Assembly (NCBI GenBank): GCA_937872895.1
Contig: CALMUP010000022.1
Span: 1-64,000 of the forward strand
Origin: an uncultured Verrucomicrobiota bacterium
GTDB lineage: Bacteria; Verrucomicrobiota; Kiritimatiellia; CAIVKH01
Length of the DNA stretch: 64,000 nucleotides
Reading direction: 5' to 3'
The position numbers were made by a program, and so were the translations under genes. The notes below the pieces were generated by a model. That model had not been told where the DNA came from. It worked only from the letters and a program-made list of their open reading frames with translations, and did not search any database. Shown here in pieces: positions 1 through 7,307 of the stretch (the first letter of the stretch is position 1; every line of letters starts with the position of its first letter).

Positions 1-53
1 ACCTACAACCTTGGCGTTAACAGCGCCCTGCTCTACCATTGAGCTACTCCGGA
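1..53 (-). tRNA. tRNA-Asn (GTT), 3' part outside the window
   Basis: Read on the minus strand this begins TCCGGAG (acceptor 5' arm), followed by the D-arm GCTC..GAGC and an anticodon arm with loop CTGTTAA, giving anticodon GTT (Asn). The T-arm and acceptor 3' arm lie beyond the window edge. The first anticodon-stem pair looks mismatched (G-A). Confidence 0.9.
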
Positions 54-79
54 ATGAGCAAACTGACAACAAGGCGTAC

Positions 80-107
80 AGAGTATGAAAATAACGCACC
101 GTGTCAA
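80..107 (-). promoter_or_regulatory. Candidate promoter of tRNA-Asn
   Basis: On the minus strand TTGACA is followed after 16 nt by TACTCT, about 27 nt upstream of the tRNA 5' end. The -35 is perfect and the -10 is weak (3/6). Prediction by eye only. Confidence 0.45.
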
Positions 108-155
108 GCGGTCAGTCGGATAAAATCGCCGGGTCGGGGAGGCAACGATGGGAAT

Positions 156-184
156 AAAAAAGGCCGCCCGGAGGCGGCCTTTTG
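156..184 (-). terminator. Rho-independent terminator downstream of the winged-helix gene
   Basis: A GC-rich stem (GGCCGCC / GGCGGCC) is followed on the minus strand by TTTTTTATT. It lies 20 nt after the stop of the gene ending at 204. The plus-strand side also has a short T run, so it may act weakly in both directions. Confidence 0.85.
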
Positions 185-203
185 TTCCGTGCGTTGAAGC
201 TAT

Positions 204-605
204 TTACTTCAGCACGTACTGGCCACGGGCGGCTTTCTTGAAGCGCTTGTCCTTGCCCAAGGCTTGGAAAATGATGGTCTTGAAGTTGGACGATCCGGAC
301 TGGTAGCCCTTCTTCAGGACAGCCTTTTCGATGTCGCTTGCGCTCATCGGCTGTTCCTTCGACATCACCGAGGCCATGGCGTCCACCAGCGACATCTCGT
401 TGCGGGGGCGCTTCGCACCGGCCCGGGGAGCCTTCGTTGCACCACCGACCGCCGCACCACCGTTGGCCTTGATCTCGGCATCCACCGCGGCAAGCTTCTT
501 CAGCAGGGCATCCCGCTTGCGGTTCAGTTTCGCAATCGTCTTCCGGCGGCGTTTGATCTCCGCCAGCATTTCATCCAGAGTTAGTTTCGTAATGACACGT
601 GCCAT
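204..605 (-). CDS. Small basic protein with N-terminal coiled coil and C-terminal HARE-type winged helix
   Basis: The product has 133 residues. Residues 1-48 are strongly basic and helical (EIKRRRKTIAKLNRKRDALLK), followed by a Gly/Ala/Lys/Arg linker (50-69). A C-terminal domain (about 70-133, SLVDAMASVM..MSASDIEKAV..YVLK) resembles the HB1/ASXL/HARE-HTH winged helix. Small nucleoid-associated or regulatory proteins of this build occur in PVC bacteria, so DNA binding is inferred. I chose ATG 605 because AAAGGAG sits 5 nt upstream; a longer reading to 662 has no such site. The gene has its own promoter and terminator and is monocistronic. Targets are unknown. Confidence 0.8.
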   Translation of the reverse strand: MARVITKLTLDEMLAEIKRRRKTIAKLNRKRDALLKKLAAVDAEIKANGGAAVGGATKAPRAGAKRPRNEMSLVDAMASVMSKEQPMSASDIEKAVLKKGYQSGSSNFKTIIFQALGKDKRFKKAARGQYVLK

Positions 606-630
606 GATGGCTCCTTTCGTTAAGCCGGCC

Positions 631-659
631 ATACTAGATATAATAGGTCTTTGTGCCAA
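631..659 (-). promoter_or_regulatory. Candidate sigma70 promoter of the winged-helix gene
   Basis: On the minus strand TTGGCA is followed by 17 nt and then TAGTAT, about 26 nt upstream of the start codon at 605. The surroundings are AT-rich compared with the genes on either side. Confidence 0.55.
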
Positions 660-676
660 CAATTATTATAGGAAAA

Positions 677-690
677 ATTCTTATAAGAAT
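677..690. promoter_or_regulatory. Perfect 14-bp palindrome ATTCTTATAAGAAT (possible operator)
   Basis: A perfect dyad lies between the rnc stop codon and the -35 box of the winged-helix gene. Its position and symmetry fit a dimeric repressor or autoregulatory site. No second copy was noticed in the window. Confidence 0.4.
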
Positions 691-705
691 ATTCCGGGAT
701 CAACC

Positions 706-1386
706 TTATTCGTGTGAAGCGGTTTTATCGAGCAATTCCTTGGCTGCACGTTGCTCGGCGGCCCGTTTGGAAGATCCCGAACCTGAAGCATTTACTCCAT
801 TATCTAATGATGCGGTGACGGTGAAGGATCGTTGATGCGCCGGGCCTTCGGCCTGGATCACCCGGTAGGTAGGGCAGGCATGGCCGTGGCGTTGAGCCCA
901 TTCCTGGAGGATTCCCTTGTAATTGGTGGATTCGGTGGCGGTGTCCGGGGCGAGGTGCGGGGCGATGGTTATGTCGAAGATGGCCCGCACGGCGTCGAGA
1001 CCGCCGTCGAGGTAGGCGGCGCCGAGGATGGCTTCGATGGCATCGGCCAGGTTGTTGGGTTTGTCGCGACCGCCGGATTGTTCTTCGCCGCGGCCGAGGA
1101 TCAGGGCGGGTCCGAGGTCAATGGCGCGGGCGACGGTGGCGAGGGCGGTGGTGCTGGTGACCTGGCTTCGGCGCACGGTGAGTTCACCTTCGTCGAGGTG
1201 GGGGTGGTCGAGATAGAGTTGGGCGGCGGTGACGAGGCCAAGAGCGGCATCACCAAGGTATTCCAGGCGTTGGTTGTCGTCGGGCAGGTTGTGTTCGTAG
1301 CGGGCGGAGGTGTGGGTCAGGGCGAGCGTGAGCAGCAGCGGGTCGTGGAAGGTGTAGCCGAGGCGGTGCATCAGGTCGTTGTACAT
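706..1386 (-). CDS. rnc: Ribonuclease III
   Basis: This 226-residue protein is an endonuclease that cleaves double-stranded RNA (rRNA precursors, structured mRNAs). The RNase III signature NQRLEYLGD lies at residues 38-46, with the metal-binding acidic pair D115/E118 in NNLADAIEA. A double-stranded-RNA-binding domain spans about 154-223 (YKGILQEWAQ ... GSGSSKRAAEQRAAKELL). Length is normal for the family. It is the last gene of a compact minus-strand operon, starting 4 nt after the xerD stop. Confidence 0.96.
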   Translation of the reverse strand: MYNDLMHRLGYTFHDPLLLTLALTHTSARYEHNLPDDNQRLEYLGDAALGLVTAAQLYLDHPHLDEGELTVRRSQVTSTTALATVARAIDLGPALILGRGEEQSGGRDKPNNLADAIEAILGAAYLDGGLDAVRAIFDITIAPHLAPDTATESTNYKGILQEWAQRHGHACPTYRVIQAEGPAHQRSFTVTASLDNGVNASGSGSSKRAAEQRAAKELLDKTASHE

Positions 1387-1390
1387 GGTA

Positions 1391-2278
1391 TCAGGCCCGG
1401 GGGTGGAATTGTTTGTGGACGGATTTCAGGCGTCGGCTGTCCACGTGGGTGTAGATCTGGGTGGTGGCGATGTCGGCATGGCCAAGCATTTCCTGGATGG
1501 CCCGCAGCGGGGCCTCGTTGGCCAGCAGGTGGGTGGCGAAGGAATGGCGGATGGTGTGGGGCGAGATGCCGGTGCGGATACCGGCGCGCGCGGCGTAGCG
1601 TTTGATCAGCGCCCAGAAGGTTTTGCGGCTCATCGGTTCATCGCGACGGGTGAGGAACAGGTGGCGTTGCTCGGGCCGTTTGTTCCAGCGTGGTCGGACC
1701 TCGTCGAGGTAGCGTTGGATATGGACACGGGCGGAGGCGCCGTAGGGAATCACCCGTTCCTTGCGGCCCTTCCCGATGCAACGAACGTATTGTTCGTCGG
1801 GGTGGAGGTCGTCGAGGGTCAGGCCGACCAACTCGGATACGCGCAGTCCGGTACTGTAGAGCAATTCGAGCATGGCCTTGTCGCGAAGGCCTTGCGGACG
1901 TTTGAGATCGGGCGTGGCGAGCAGGGCTTCGATCTCCGCCGGGGAGAGGCTGTCGGGCAATTCCTTCCAGAGGCGGGGTGCGTCCATCGCATCGGTCACG
2001 TTGGTGCTGAGCAGTCCCTCCTGATGGAGGAACCGGAAGAAGACACGGATGGCGACAAGGTGGCGGGCGATGGTCGCCGGGGCACGGTCGAGGTCGCGCA
2101 ACGCCATGAGGTAGTCCATGACATGGCGGCGGGTTACATCGTTGATGCCCTGGATCCGCTGCTGCTGGAGCCAGCCGAGGAAATGCTCGAGGTCGCGCCG
2201 GTAGGCTTCGCCGGTGTTCGGGGTAAGCCCCTTTTCGAGATGCAGGTGGTCCAGGAACTGGTCCAGCAGGCCGTTCAT
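1391..2278 (-). CDS. xerD: Tyrosine recombinase XerD/XerC (dif-site recombinase)
   Basis: The protein has 295 residues. The N-terminal SAM-like core-binding domain spans about 1-85 and the catalytic domain about 105-285. The full catalytic set is present: R146 (GLRVSEL), K170, H241 and R244 (HTIRHSF), H267 (LGHADI) and nucleophile Y276 (QIYTHV). The family resolves chromosome dimers at dif during division. Length and lack of nearby mobile genes favour the housekeeping enzyme over an integron or phage integrase; XerD versus XerC cannot be settled by eye. Its ATG overlaps the purC stop by 4 nt, suggesting translational coupling. Confidence 0.93.
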   Translation of the reverse strand: MNGLLDQFLDHLHLEKGLTPNTGEAYRRDLEHFLGWLQQQRIQGINDVTRRHVMDYLMALRDLDRAPATIARHLVAIRVFFRFLHQEGLLSTNVTDAMDAPRLWKELPDSLSPAEIEALLATPDLKRPQGLRDKAMLELLYSTGLRVSELVGLTLDDLHPDEQYVRCIGKGRKERVIPYGASARVHIQRYLDEVRPRWNKRPEQRHLFLTRRDEPMSRKTFWALIKRYAARAGIRTGISPHTIRHSFATHLLANEAPLRAIQEMLGHADIATTQIYTHVDSRRLKSVHKQFHPRA

Positions 2279-3192
2279 GCCGTGAACACATCGGCGACCA
2301 GGGTTTCGCCGGTCAGCCGGTGATAGGCCTCCAGGTACAAGGCACGGGTCCGGATGATGACATCGTCGGGCAGGGCGGGGGCGGGTGGCGTCTTGTCCCA
2401 GTGGGCCGCTTCCAGGTAATCACGGACGAATTGCTTGTCGAACGACGGGGGATTCATGCCGGGCTGGTAGCCATCGGCGGGCCAATAGCGGGAGCTGTCG
2501 GGCGTGAGGGCTTCGTCGATCAGGATGATATGACCGTCGGTATCGACCCCGAATTCGAACTTGGTATCGGCGAGGATGATCCCGCAGCGGGAGGCGTGGC
2601 GGGCGGCTTCCCGGTACAGGACGAGGGTGGTTTGGCGTACGTGATGGGCGGCATCGGGGCCTATTGTGCGAATCACCGCCTCGAAGTCGATGTTCTCGTC
2701 GTGTCCGTGGTCGGCCTTGGCCGCAGGGGTGAAGATCGGTTCGTCGAGTTGGTCGGCCAACCGGTAACCGGGACGCAGGGCTATGCCGCATACGGAGCCG
2801 GTGGCCTGGTATTCTTTCCAGCCGGAACCGATCAGGTAACCCCGGGCCACGCATTCGATGGGAAGGACCCGCGTTTTGCGGACGATCATTGAGCGGCCTT
2901 CCAGCTGGTCGCGGAACGGTTGGAGCGATGCGGGGAAGTCCGCGAAACGGGTGGTGACCACATGGTTCGGGGTCAGGGCGCGCAAGTGGTTGAACCACCA
3001 GGCGGAGAGCTGGTTGAGCAGGACGCCTTTCTGCGGGATTCCATTCGGCATGACGCAGTCAAACGCGGAGATGCGGTCGGTCGCGACGAGCAGGTAGTGC
3101 TCGCCGAGATCGAAAACTTCGCGCACCTTGCCGGATTTTACGTGGGGAATGCCCGGCAGCGTGATCGCGGTCTGGGCGACGCGGCCGGCCAT
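2275..3192 (-). CDS. purC: SAICAR synthase (phosphoribosylaminoimidazole-succinocarboxamide synthase)
   Basis: This enzyme joins aspartate to CAIR using ATP in purine biosynthesis. The N-terminal part shows KSGKVREVFDLGEHYLLVAT and DRISAFDCVM; later motifs are ECVARGYLIGSGWKEY, FTPAAKADHGHDENI and DEALTPDSSRYW. All are typical of the roughly 300-residue family. I took ATG 3192 (305 residues), which lies 1 nt after the upstream stop. A 19-residue extension to 3249 would overlap that gene and encodes low-complexity sequence. The Shine-Dalgarno at 3192 is weak, so translation may depend on coupling to the lipoprotein gene. Confidence 0.95.
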   Translation of the reverse strand: MAGRVAQTAITLPGIPHVKSGKVREVFDLGEHYLLVATDRISAFDCVMPNGIPQKGVLLNQLSAWWFNHLRALTPNHVVTTRFADFPASLQPFRDQLEGRSMIVRKTRVLPIECVARGYLIGSGWKEYQATGSVCGIALRPGYRLADQLDEPIFTPAAKADHGHDENIDFEAVIRTIGPDAAHHVRQTTLVLYREAARHASRCGIILADTKFEFGVDTDGHIILIDEALTPDSSRYWPADGYQPGMNPPSFDKQFVRDYLEAAHWDKTPPAPALPDDVIIRTRALYLEAYHRLTGETLVADVFTA

Positions 3193-3193
3193 G

Positions 3194-3523
3194 TCAGCGG
3201 CATCCGGCGGGTAGCGTAGCTTTCGCCTCGGGGGCACCCGGGGTGTCATTCACATCAAATCCGGTTCCCGCGATCACGAACTCGATGTTCTTCAGGGCGG
3301 CCTTCAAACCGTCAAACGTGACATAGACTGTTCCGGTGGCGAAGTCGGCTTTTACATCCTGCACACCCTCAACGGCCTTCAGTCGCGCCGTCAGTACGTC
3401 CAGACAGGGCTGCGCCGTCATGTTCGGCACCCGGTATTCGCCGATCCGGATGTCGTTTCGGAAGCAGGCGGTACACAGAAGGGCTGTGAAGATACCAGTA
3501 CAGATAAAGAGTATTTTTTTCAT
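3194..3523 (-). CDS. Small lipoprotein with degenerate heavy-metal-associated (HMA-like) domain
   Basis: The product has 109 residues. A lipoprotein signal peptide (MKKILFICTGIFTALLCTAC) puts the lipidated Cys at position 20. Residues about 32-95 follow the HMA ferredoxin-like pattern (VPNMTAQPCLDVLTARLKAV, VQDVKADFATGTVYVTFD). The usual metal-binding CxxC is reduced to a single Cys because the first position is Ala, so canonical two-Cys metal binding is doubtful. It heads the purC-xerD-rnc operon; the functional link, if any, is unclear. Confidence 0.78.
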   Translation of the reverse strand: MKKILFICTGIFTALLCTACFRNDIRIGEYRVPNMTAQPCLDVLTARLKAVEGVQDVKADFATGTVYVTFDGLKAALKNIEFVIAGTGFDVNDTPGAPEAKATLPAGCR

Positions 3524-3564
3524 GGATTTCTTCTTGTTTGTTGGCGAAGTTGCGGTACGTTGTA

Positions 3565-3594
3565 CTTGTAGAAAATAAATGGTGAGAAGGTCAA
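3565..3594 (-). promoter_or_regulatory. Candidate promoter of the lipoprotein-purC-xerD-rnc operon
   Basis: On the minus strand TTGACC is followed by 18 nt and TACAAG, about 40 nt upstream of the lipoprotein start. It lies in an AT-rich gap and is the only such match there. Confidence 0.4.
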
Positions 3595-3667
3595 TTTCGA
3601 CGCACCTTTTATTTTTTGAACACGGGGGCTAGAGCAGCGTCAAACCCCCAGACAATTTAATCTTGAA

Positions 3668-3731
3668 GGGCGTAGTTGCGTTTATCCCTATGGGGTTCCT
3701 CACCCCGACCTCCTTGGCGCGCTACGCCCTT
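3668..3731. repeat. Inverted repeat AGGGCGTAG / CTACGCCCT
   Basis: A 9-10 bp arm near 3668 pairs with one near 3722-3731, enclosing a smaller hairpin GGGGT..ACCCC. It sits just downstream of the TPR-protein gene stop (3735, minus strand) and may be its terminator stem, though no T run follows. Confidence 0.45.
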
Positions 3732-3734
3732 CTC

Positions 3735-5705
3735 TTATTCTCCATCAGCGGTTGCCTTACCGCGTATTGTTCCCTGATAGAACCGGCTGATTTCCTCCGC
3801 TTTGGCTGCGCGTGAAGCCATGGCCGGGTGTGAGCGGGCAAACTGTTCGGCCATGGCTTCAAATACCGCGATGGCTTGCCCGATGTGTCCTGCGTGAAAC
3901 AAGCTCAGTCCATAGTTGAAATGTGCGACCGGAAGGTTCGGGGCCACGTCCATCAGGGTGGCGAACGTAGCGCTGGCTTTGTCGAACTGCTTGGCGCGGA
4001 AGTAGGTTTTACCCAGGGCCATCAGGTTGATGGGGTTGCGGGCATGACCGCGGCTCTCGATATCAGTGAGCTTTTCCACGGCGGCGGCATAGCGGCCCAG
4101 TTGGTAATCCTGAAGGACCAGACCCATTTGTGTTTCATACACGGTGGTGGGCATGGTTGTGCGGAATTGCACGGTCAGCAGGAAACCGATCAAGCCGGCA
4201 ATCAGTAAACCGGCGATTACGCTCACGGTCCTGCGGTGATGGTTCAGCCAACGTGAAACGGCCCCTTTTCCGGGAGAACCATCGATCGGCTCCGCCATGC
4301 GTTCGCACCAACCGGCGATGGCGACTCCGTCAGGGTGTCTGCCACCTTCCTGAAGTACGGCCTGCCATGCGGTGGCCGCGGCTTCCTTGACCGTGGAGTG
4401 AACGGCGAAAGCGCGTCGGGGGTGCCACCTTTTCCATGTATCCATGGCCAGCGTGATCAGGGCGATCTTGCCGGAATCCATTGCGCCGTAAGTTCCGGTA
4501 AGGGTGTCGGTGATACATGTTGTTGCGGCGTCGGTGGGGGCGTCGTCATCGTTGCGCGCATTCAGCAGGGGGGCCCAGGCGGATGTTCCGCCATCGTTCG
4601 CGGCGATCCTTTCTCGTGTGGATTGTTCGTATATCGGCGCGCCCAGACCGGAGTCCGATGTTATGCGCGTCCAAGCTGCGTGTTCAAAGGGCCAGATCAA
4701 CAACCCTTCAGGTTGGAGGGATTCCTGGTTGGCGAATGCATGCAGGTAGCGTTCTAGACGCGTGATGTGGTTCTCCAAGGGAACGGGCCACGTGCCGTGC
4801 CGGGTGAAATACGCGAGGATCAGTTGTATCAATAGGGGGTGGGTGACATCCGCGTGAAACAGAGGGCTGGCATTGCCGCCGGCCACGGGTAACTGGCCAT
4901 CCGGATGCATTGTTTCCAGGAGATTGCCGATCAATCCTGCGGCAATCTCCGGGTAGGGTGTCATCAAAGCGGTCAAGGCCGGATAGAGGGCGGTTAATCG
5001 CCATTCAGGCTCTTCCTCATCATTGGCCAGCCATGGGAAGGGCAGGGTGGGTGACGCGGGTCGAAGGCGGGTTACCAGCCAATCACGTGGTTCCACCACG
5101 AAACGACCCGAGGTTCTTTCGGTGTGCTGTGCCAGAAGGGTGTTGAGCAACCGGTGCGCGCTTTGGTGGACCAATCCGCGTGCGCGGGCCATGAGCATGG
5201 TCTGGTCGCCGGTTCCGGAAACGATGGCCAGACGGGCTTGCTGTTCAATGCGGTGCATATGCCATGCGAGTGCATAACGACCAACCGTCACCAGGTGGTG
5301 CGCACCGGAGGCTTCACGGATCGAATCGGGATCCATCCAGCGATCCAGCACGGAGGGTTCCCCTTCGACAAGGAGGGTGGATGCATCATACCGTATCACG
5401 GACAGTACCTCATCCTCGTCTCCGCGTTCTTCCAGCAAGCGGATTCCGTGCGGAGTCAAGCGGCACTCGGTGCGATCCGTAGCTGGCCAGCGAACCGTCT
5501 CCTGGTATCCCGGTATGTCCAGGGAGAGTGAGCCCGGTTTATCGCCACAACGCACCAACAGGGGAATAACGGTCTCGTTGAACAGCGTTTCCGGTTCGGA
5601 AACGAGGCACCAGCCTGGAATCCATCCTTCGCGGACGGGCGAGGATGTTTTCGCGTGATCGGCGTCTGCTTGTGCCTTTTCCTGGTCTGGTATAGAATGT
5701 GGCAT
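3735..5705 (-). CDS. Membrane-anchored protein of unknown function with C-terminal TPR repeats
   Basis: The product has 656 residues. The N-terminal roughly 480 residues are unassigned and look cytoplasmic and mostly helical, with no motif I recognise. One transmembrane helix lies near 512-533 (TVSVIAGLLIAGLIGFLLT). About 540-640 contain TPR-like helices (LGRYAAAVEKLTDIE, ALGKTYFRAKQFDKASATF, FNYGLSLFHAGHIGQAIAVFE) probably outside the cytoplasm. I use ATG 5705; a start at 5756 would overlap the divergent gene's start. Neither has a strong Shine-Dalgarno. The head-to-head SH3b neighbour hints at an envelope-related pair, which is inference. Confidence 0.7.
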   Translation of the reverse strand: MPHSIPDQEKAQADADHAKTSSPVREGWIPGWCLVSEPETLFNETVIPLLVRCGDKPGSLSLDIPGYQETVRWPATDRTECRLTPHGIRLLEERGDEDEVLSVIRYDASTLLVEGEPSVLDRWMDPDSIREASGAHHLVTVGRYALAWHMHRIEQQARLAIVSGTGDQTMLMARARGLVHQSAHRLLNTLLAQHTERTSGRFVVEPRDWLVTRLRPASPTLPFPWLANDEEEPEWRLTALYPALTALMTPYPEIAAGLIGNLLETMHPDGQLPVAGGNASPLFHADVTHPLLIQLILAYFTRHGTWPVPLENHITRLERYLHAFANQESLQPEGLLIWPFEHAAWTRITSDSGLGAPIYEQSTRERIAANDGGTSAWAPLLNARNDDDAPTDAATTCITDTLTGTYGAMDSGKIALITLAMDTWKRWHPRRAFAVHSTVKEAAATAWQAVLQEGGRHPDGVAIAGWCERMAEPIDGSPGKGAVSRWLNHHRRTVSVIAGLLIAGLIGFLLTVQFRTTMPTTVYETQMGLVLQDYQLGRYAAAVEKLTDIESRGHARNPINLMALGKTYFRAKQFDKASATFATLMDVAPNLPVAHFNYGLSLFHAGHIGQAIAVFEAMAEQFARSHPAMASRAAKAEEISRFYQGTIRGKATADGE

Positions 5706-5754
5706 TGCGGTGGCCAAGTGTAATTCGCCCCGCACTGGATTGGAAAGGATAACC

Positions 5755-6651
5755 ATGAGGATTTATGTTACCTGGCTGATGATCACCTTGATTGCGGTGG
5801 TCGGTGCCTTGGCCGATACGCAGGTCACAGCACGGGTGAAAACCGACCGGGTCAATGTTCGCGCCAAACCGAATACGGAATCCGAAACAGTGATCCAGGT
5901 GGCCATGGATGACCGTCTGGCTGTGCGCGGGGTTGAGGAGAAGTGGGTGCAAGTGGTCCCGCCCGTTTCGACCGACGTCTGGGTGCATAAGGACTTCCTG
6001 AAGGAGAACCGGGTGGTCGTAAACCGCCTGAACGCCCGTTCCGGAGCCGGCATCAATTACACGGTGGTTGGCCATTTCGCTGAAGGTGAAGAGGTGGAAC
6101 GCCGCGGCAGTTTTGGTGAATGGGTGAAAGTAGCCCCGCCGTCCAATGCCTCGCTCTGGGTGAGCCGTGATCTGGTCGAGCTGGTGTATCCGGCTCCGGA
6201 CCTGCCTCCACCGGCCATAGCCCCCGCTGCACAGGACTTCATGCAAATGGAGGCGACCACCGCTCCGCTGACGGCCAGCGAACCGGTGGTCGCGCCGAGT
6301 GCCTTTGACGAGAATCCGGTTCGACCGCCCAATCAGATCACTTCCGCTTCCCCGCCCAGCGCACCATCCGACTTGAAGATCATCCCCCTGGATGGGCAGG
6401 GCCGGGAGACGGTGCGTGAGGGACAGCTCAAACGCTCACCCTCGCTGTTGTTCAAGGCTCCGGGCAGCCATCGCCTGGTTCGTCGGGAAGGGAATAAATT
6501 GATTACCACCGCCTACTTGCGCGGAAACGTCAACCAGCTTGAAGGACTACTTGATGAATACCTGGTAATCCGCGGCAAGGAGTATTGGATCGAAAAGGTA
6601 CGCGTGCCGGTGATTGTGATCCAGACGATCGAGAAACGATCGTTCTTCTGA
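5755..6651 (+). CDS. Exported protein with two bacterial SH3 (SH3b) domains
   Basis: The product has 298 residues. It has an N-terminal signal peptide (MRIYVTWLMITLIAVVGALA). Two SH3b domains follow at about 22-80 (ARVKTDRVNVRAKPNTESE) and 85-142 (RVVVNRLNARSGAGINYTVV), each with the NVRxxPxxxS-type start. A Pro/Ala-rich linker (about 145-205) leads to a C-terminal segment with no recognised domain. SH3b domains commonly bind cell-wall peptides or glycans, so a periplasmic scaffold is plausible. ATG 5755 is preceded by GGAAAGGAT; the reading from 5710 adds no signal peptide or better site. Confidence 0.82.
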   Translation: MRIYVTWLMITLIAVVGALADTQVTARVKTDRVNVRAKPNTESETVIQVAMDDRLAVRGVEEKWVQVVPPVSTDVWVHKDFLKENRVVVNRLNARSGAGINYTVVGHFAEGEEVERRGSFGEWVKVAPPSNASLWVSRDLVELVYPAPDLPPPAIAPAAQDFMQMEATTAPLTASEPVVAPSAFDENPVRPPNQITSASPPSAPSDLKIIPLDGQGRETVREGQLKRSPSLLFKAPGSHRLVRREGNKLITTAYLRGNVNQLEGLLDEYLVIRGKEYWIEKVRVPVIVIQTIEKRSFF

Positions 6652-6657
6652 TCTCGT

Positions 6658-7218
6658 TCAATTTGCCTGTTCGTCGCCAGGTCGTTCAGCATCCAGTTCC
6701 TCCGCGACGCGGCGTTTCTGCGCCGTTTCGCGTTTGTGCCGGAAGAAATCCTGCATCACCTCCCGGCATTCCGCCTCGAGCACACCGGTGATGCAATCGA
6801 CTTGGTGGTTCAACTGTTCGTCCTGAAGGATGCGGAAGTGGGAGATCGCCCCGCCGCGTTGCGGATCGCTCATTCCCCAGATCACCAGCGGGAGCCGGGC
6901 GAGCACGATGGCCCCGGCACACATCGGGCACGGCTCCTTGGTGACGTAGAGCACACAATCGGTCAGGCGCCAATCGCCGACGGCGTTGGCGGCCTGGGTG
7001 ATGGCGATCATCTCGGCGTGGGCGGTGGGATCCTTCAGCAGTTCAACCTGGTTGTAGGCCTGGGCGATGACCGAAGTGCCGCGGACGATGACCGCGCCAA
7101 CCGGCACTTCGTCGGCTGCCGCCGCCTTGCGGGCAAGCTGCAGTGCCTTGCGCATGTGCCAGCGGTGCAGGTCGAACAGGTCGCTGGCCTCTTCCCGGAT
7201 GTCCTTCGGTTCATTCAT
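6658..7218 (-). CDS. tadA: tRNA-specific adenosine deaminase
   Basis: The enzyme deaminates the wobble adenosine of tRNA-Arg(ACG) to inosine. The zinc deaminase motifs are intact: HAEM (H67, E69) and KEPCPMC (C97, C100). The protein has 186 residues with a C-terminal extension (about 160-186) beyond the usual 150-170. I chose ATG 7218 because GGCAGGA lies 8 nt upstream; a start at 7254 adds only a basic 12-residue tail. Transcribed away from lipA. Confidence 0.93.
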   Translation of the reverse strand: MNEPKDIREEASDLFDLHRWHMRKALQLARKAAAADEVPVGAVIVRGTSVIAQAYNQVELLKDPTAHAEMIAITQAANAVGDWRLTDCVLYVTKEPCPMCAGAIVLARLPLVIWGMSDPQRGGAISHFRILQDEQLNHQVDCITGVLEAECREVMQDFFRHKRETAQKRRVAEELDAERPGDEQAN

Positions 7219-7273
7219 CCTGCGCATCCTGCCCGGAATCATGCGGCGCGGCAAGTCTGCGGGGTTAAATGGA

Positions 7274-7301
7274 TTGACAACCCGTCCGTCGCATCTATGT
7301 T
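7274..7301 (+). promoter_or_regulatory. Candidate lipA promoter, apparently giving a leaderless mRNA
   Basis: TTGACA, 16 nt, then TATGTT. The usual start of transcription 6-7 nt downstream falls on the lipA ATG at 7308. There is no Shine-Dalgarno between the -10 box and the ATG. Confidence 0.5.
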
Positions 7302-7307
7302 GCGAAG

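Noticed and set aside
1391-2278. An integrase marking a mobile element
   Set aside because: Tight coupling to purC and rnc and lack of attachment repeats or cargo favour the housekeeping Xer recombinase.
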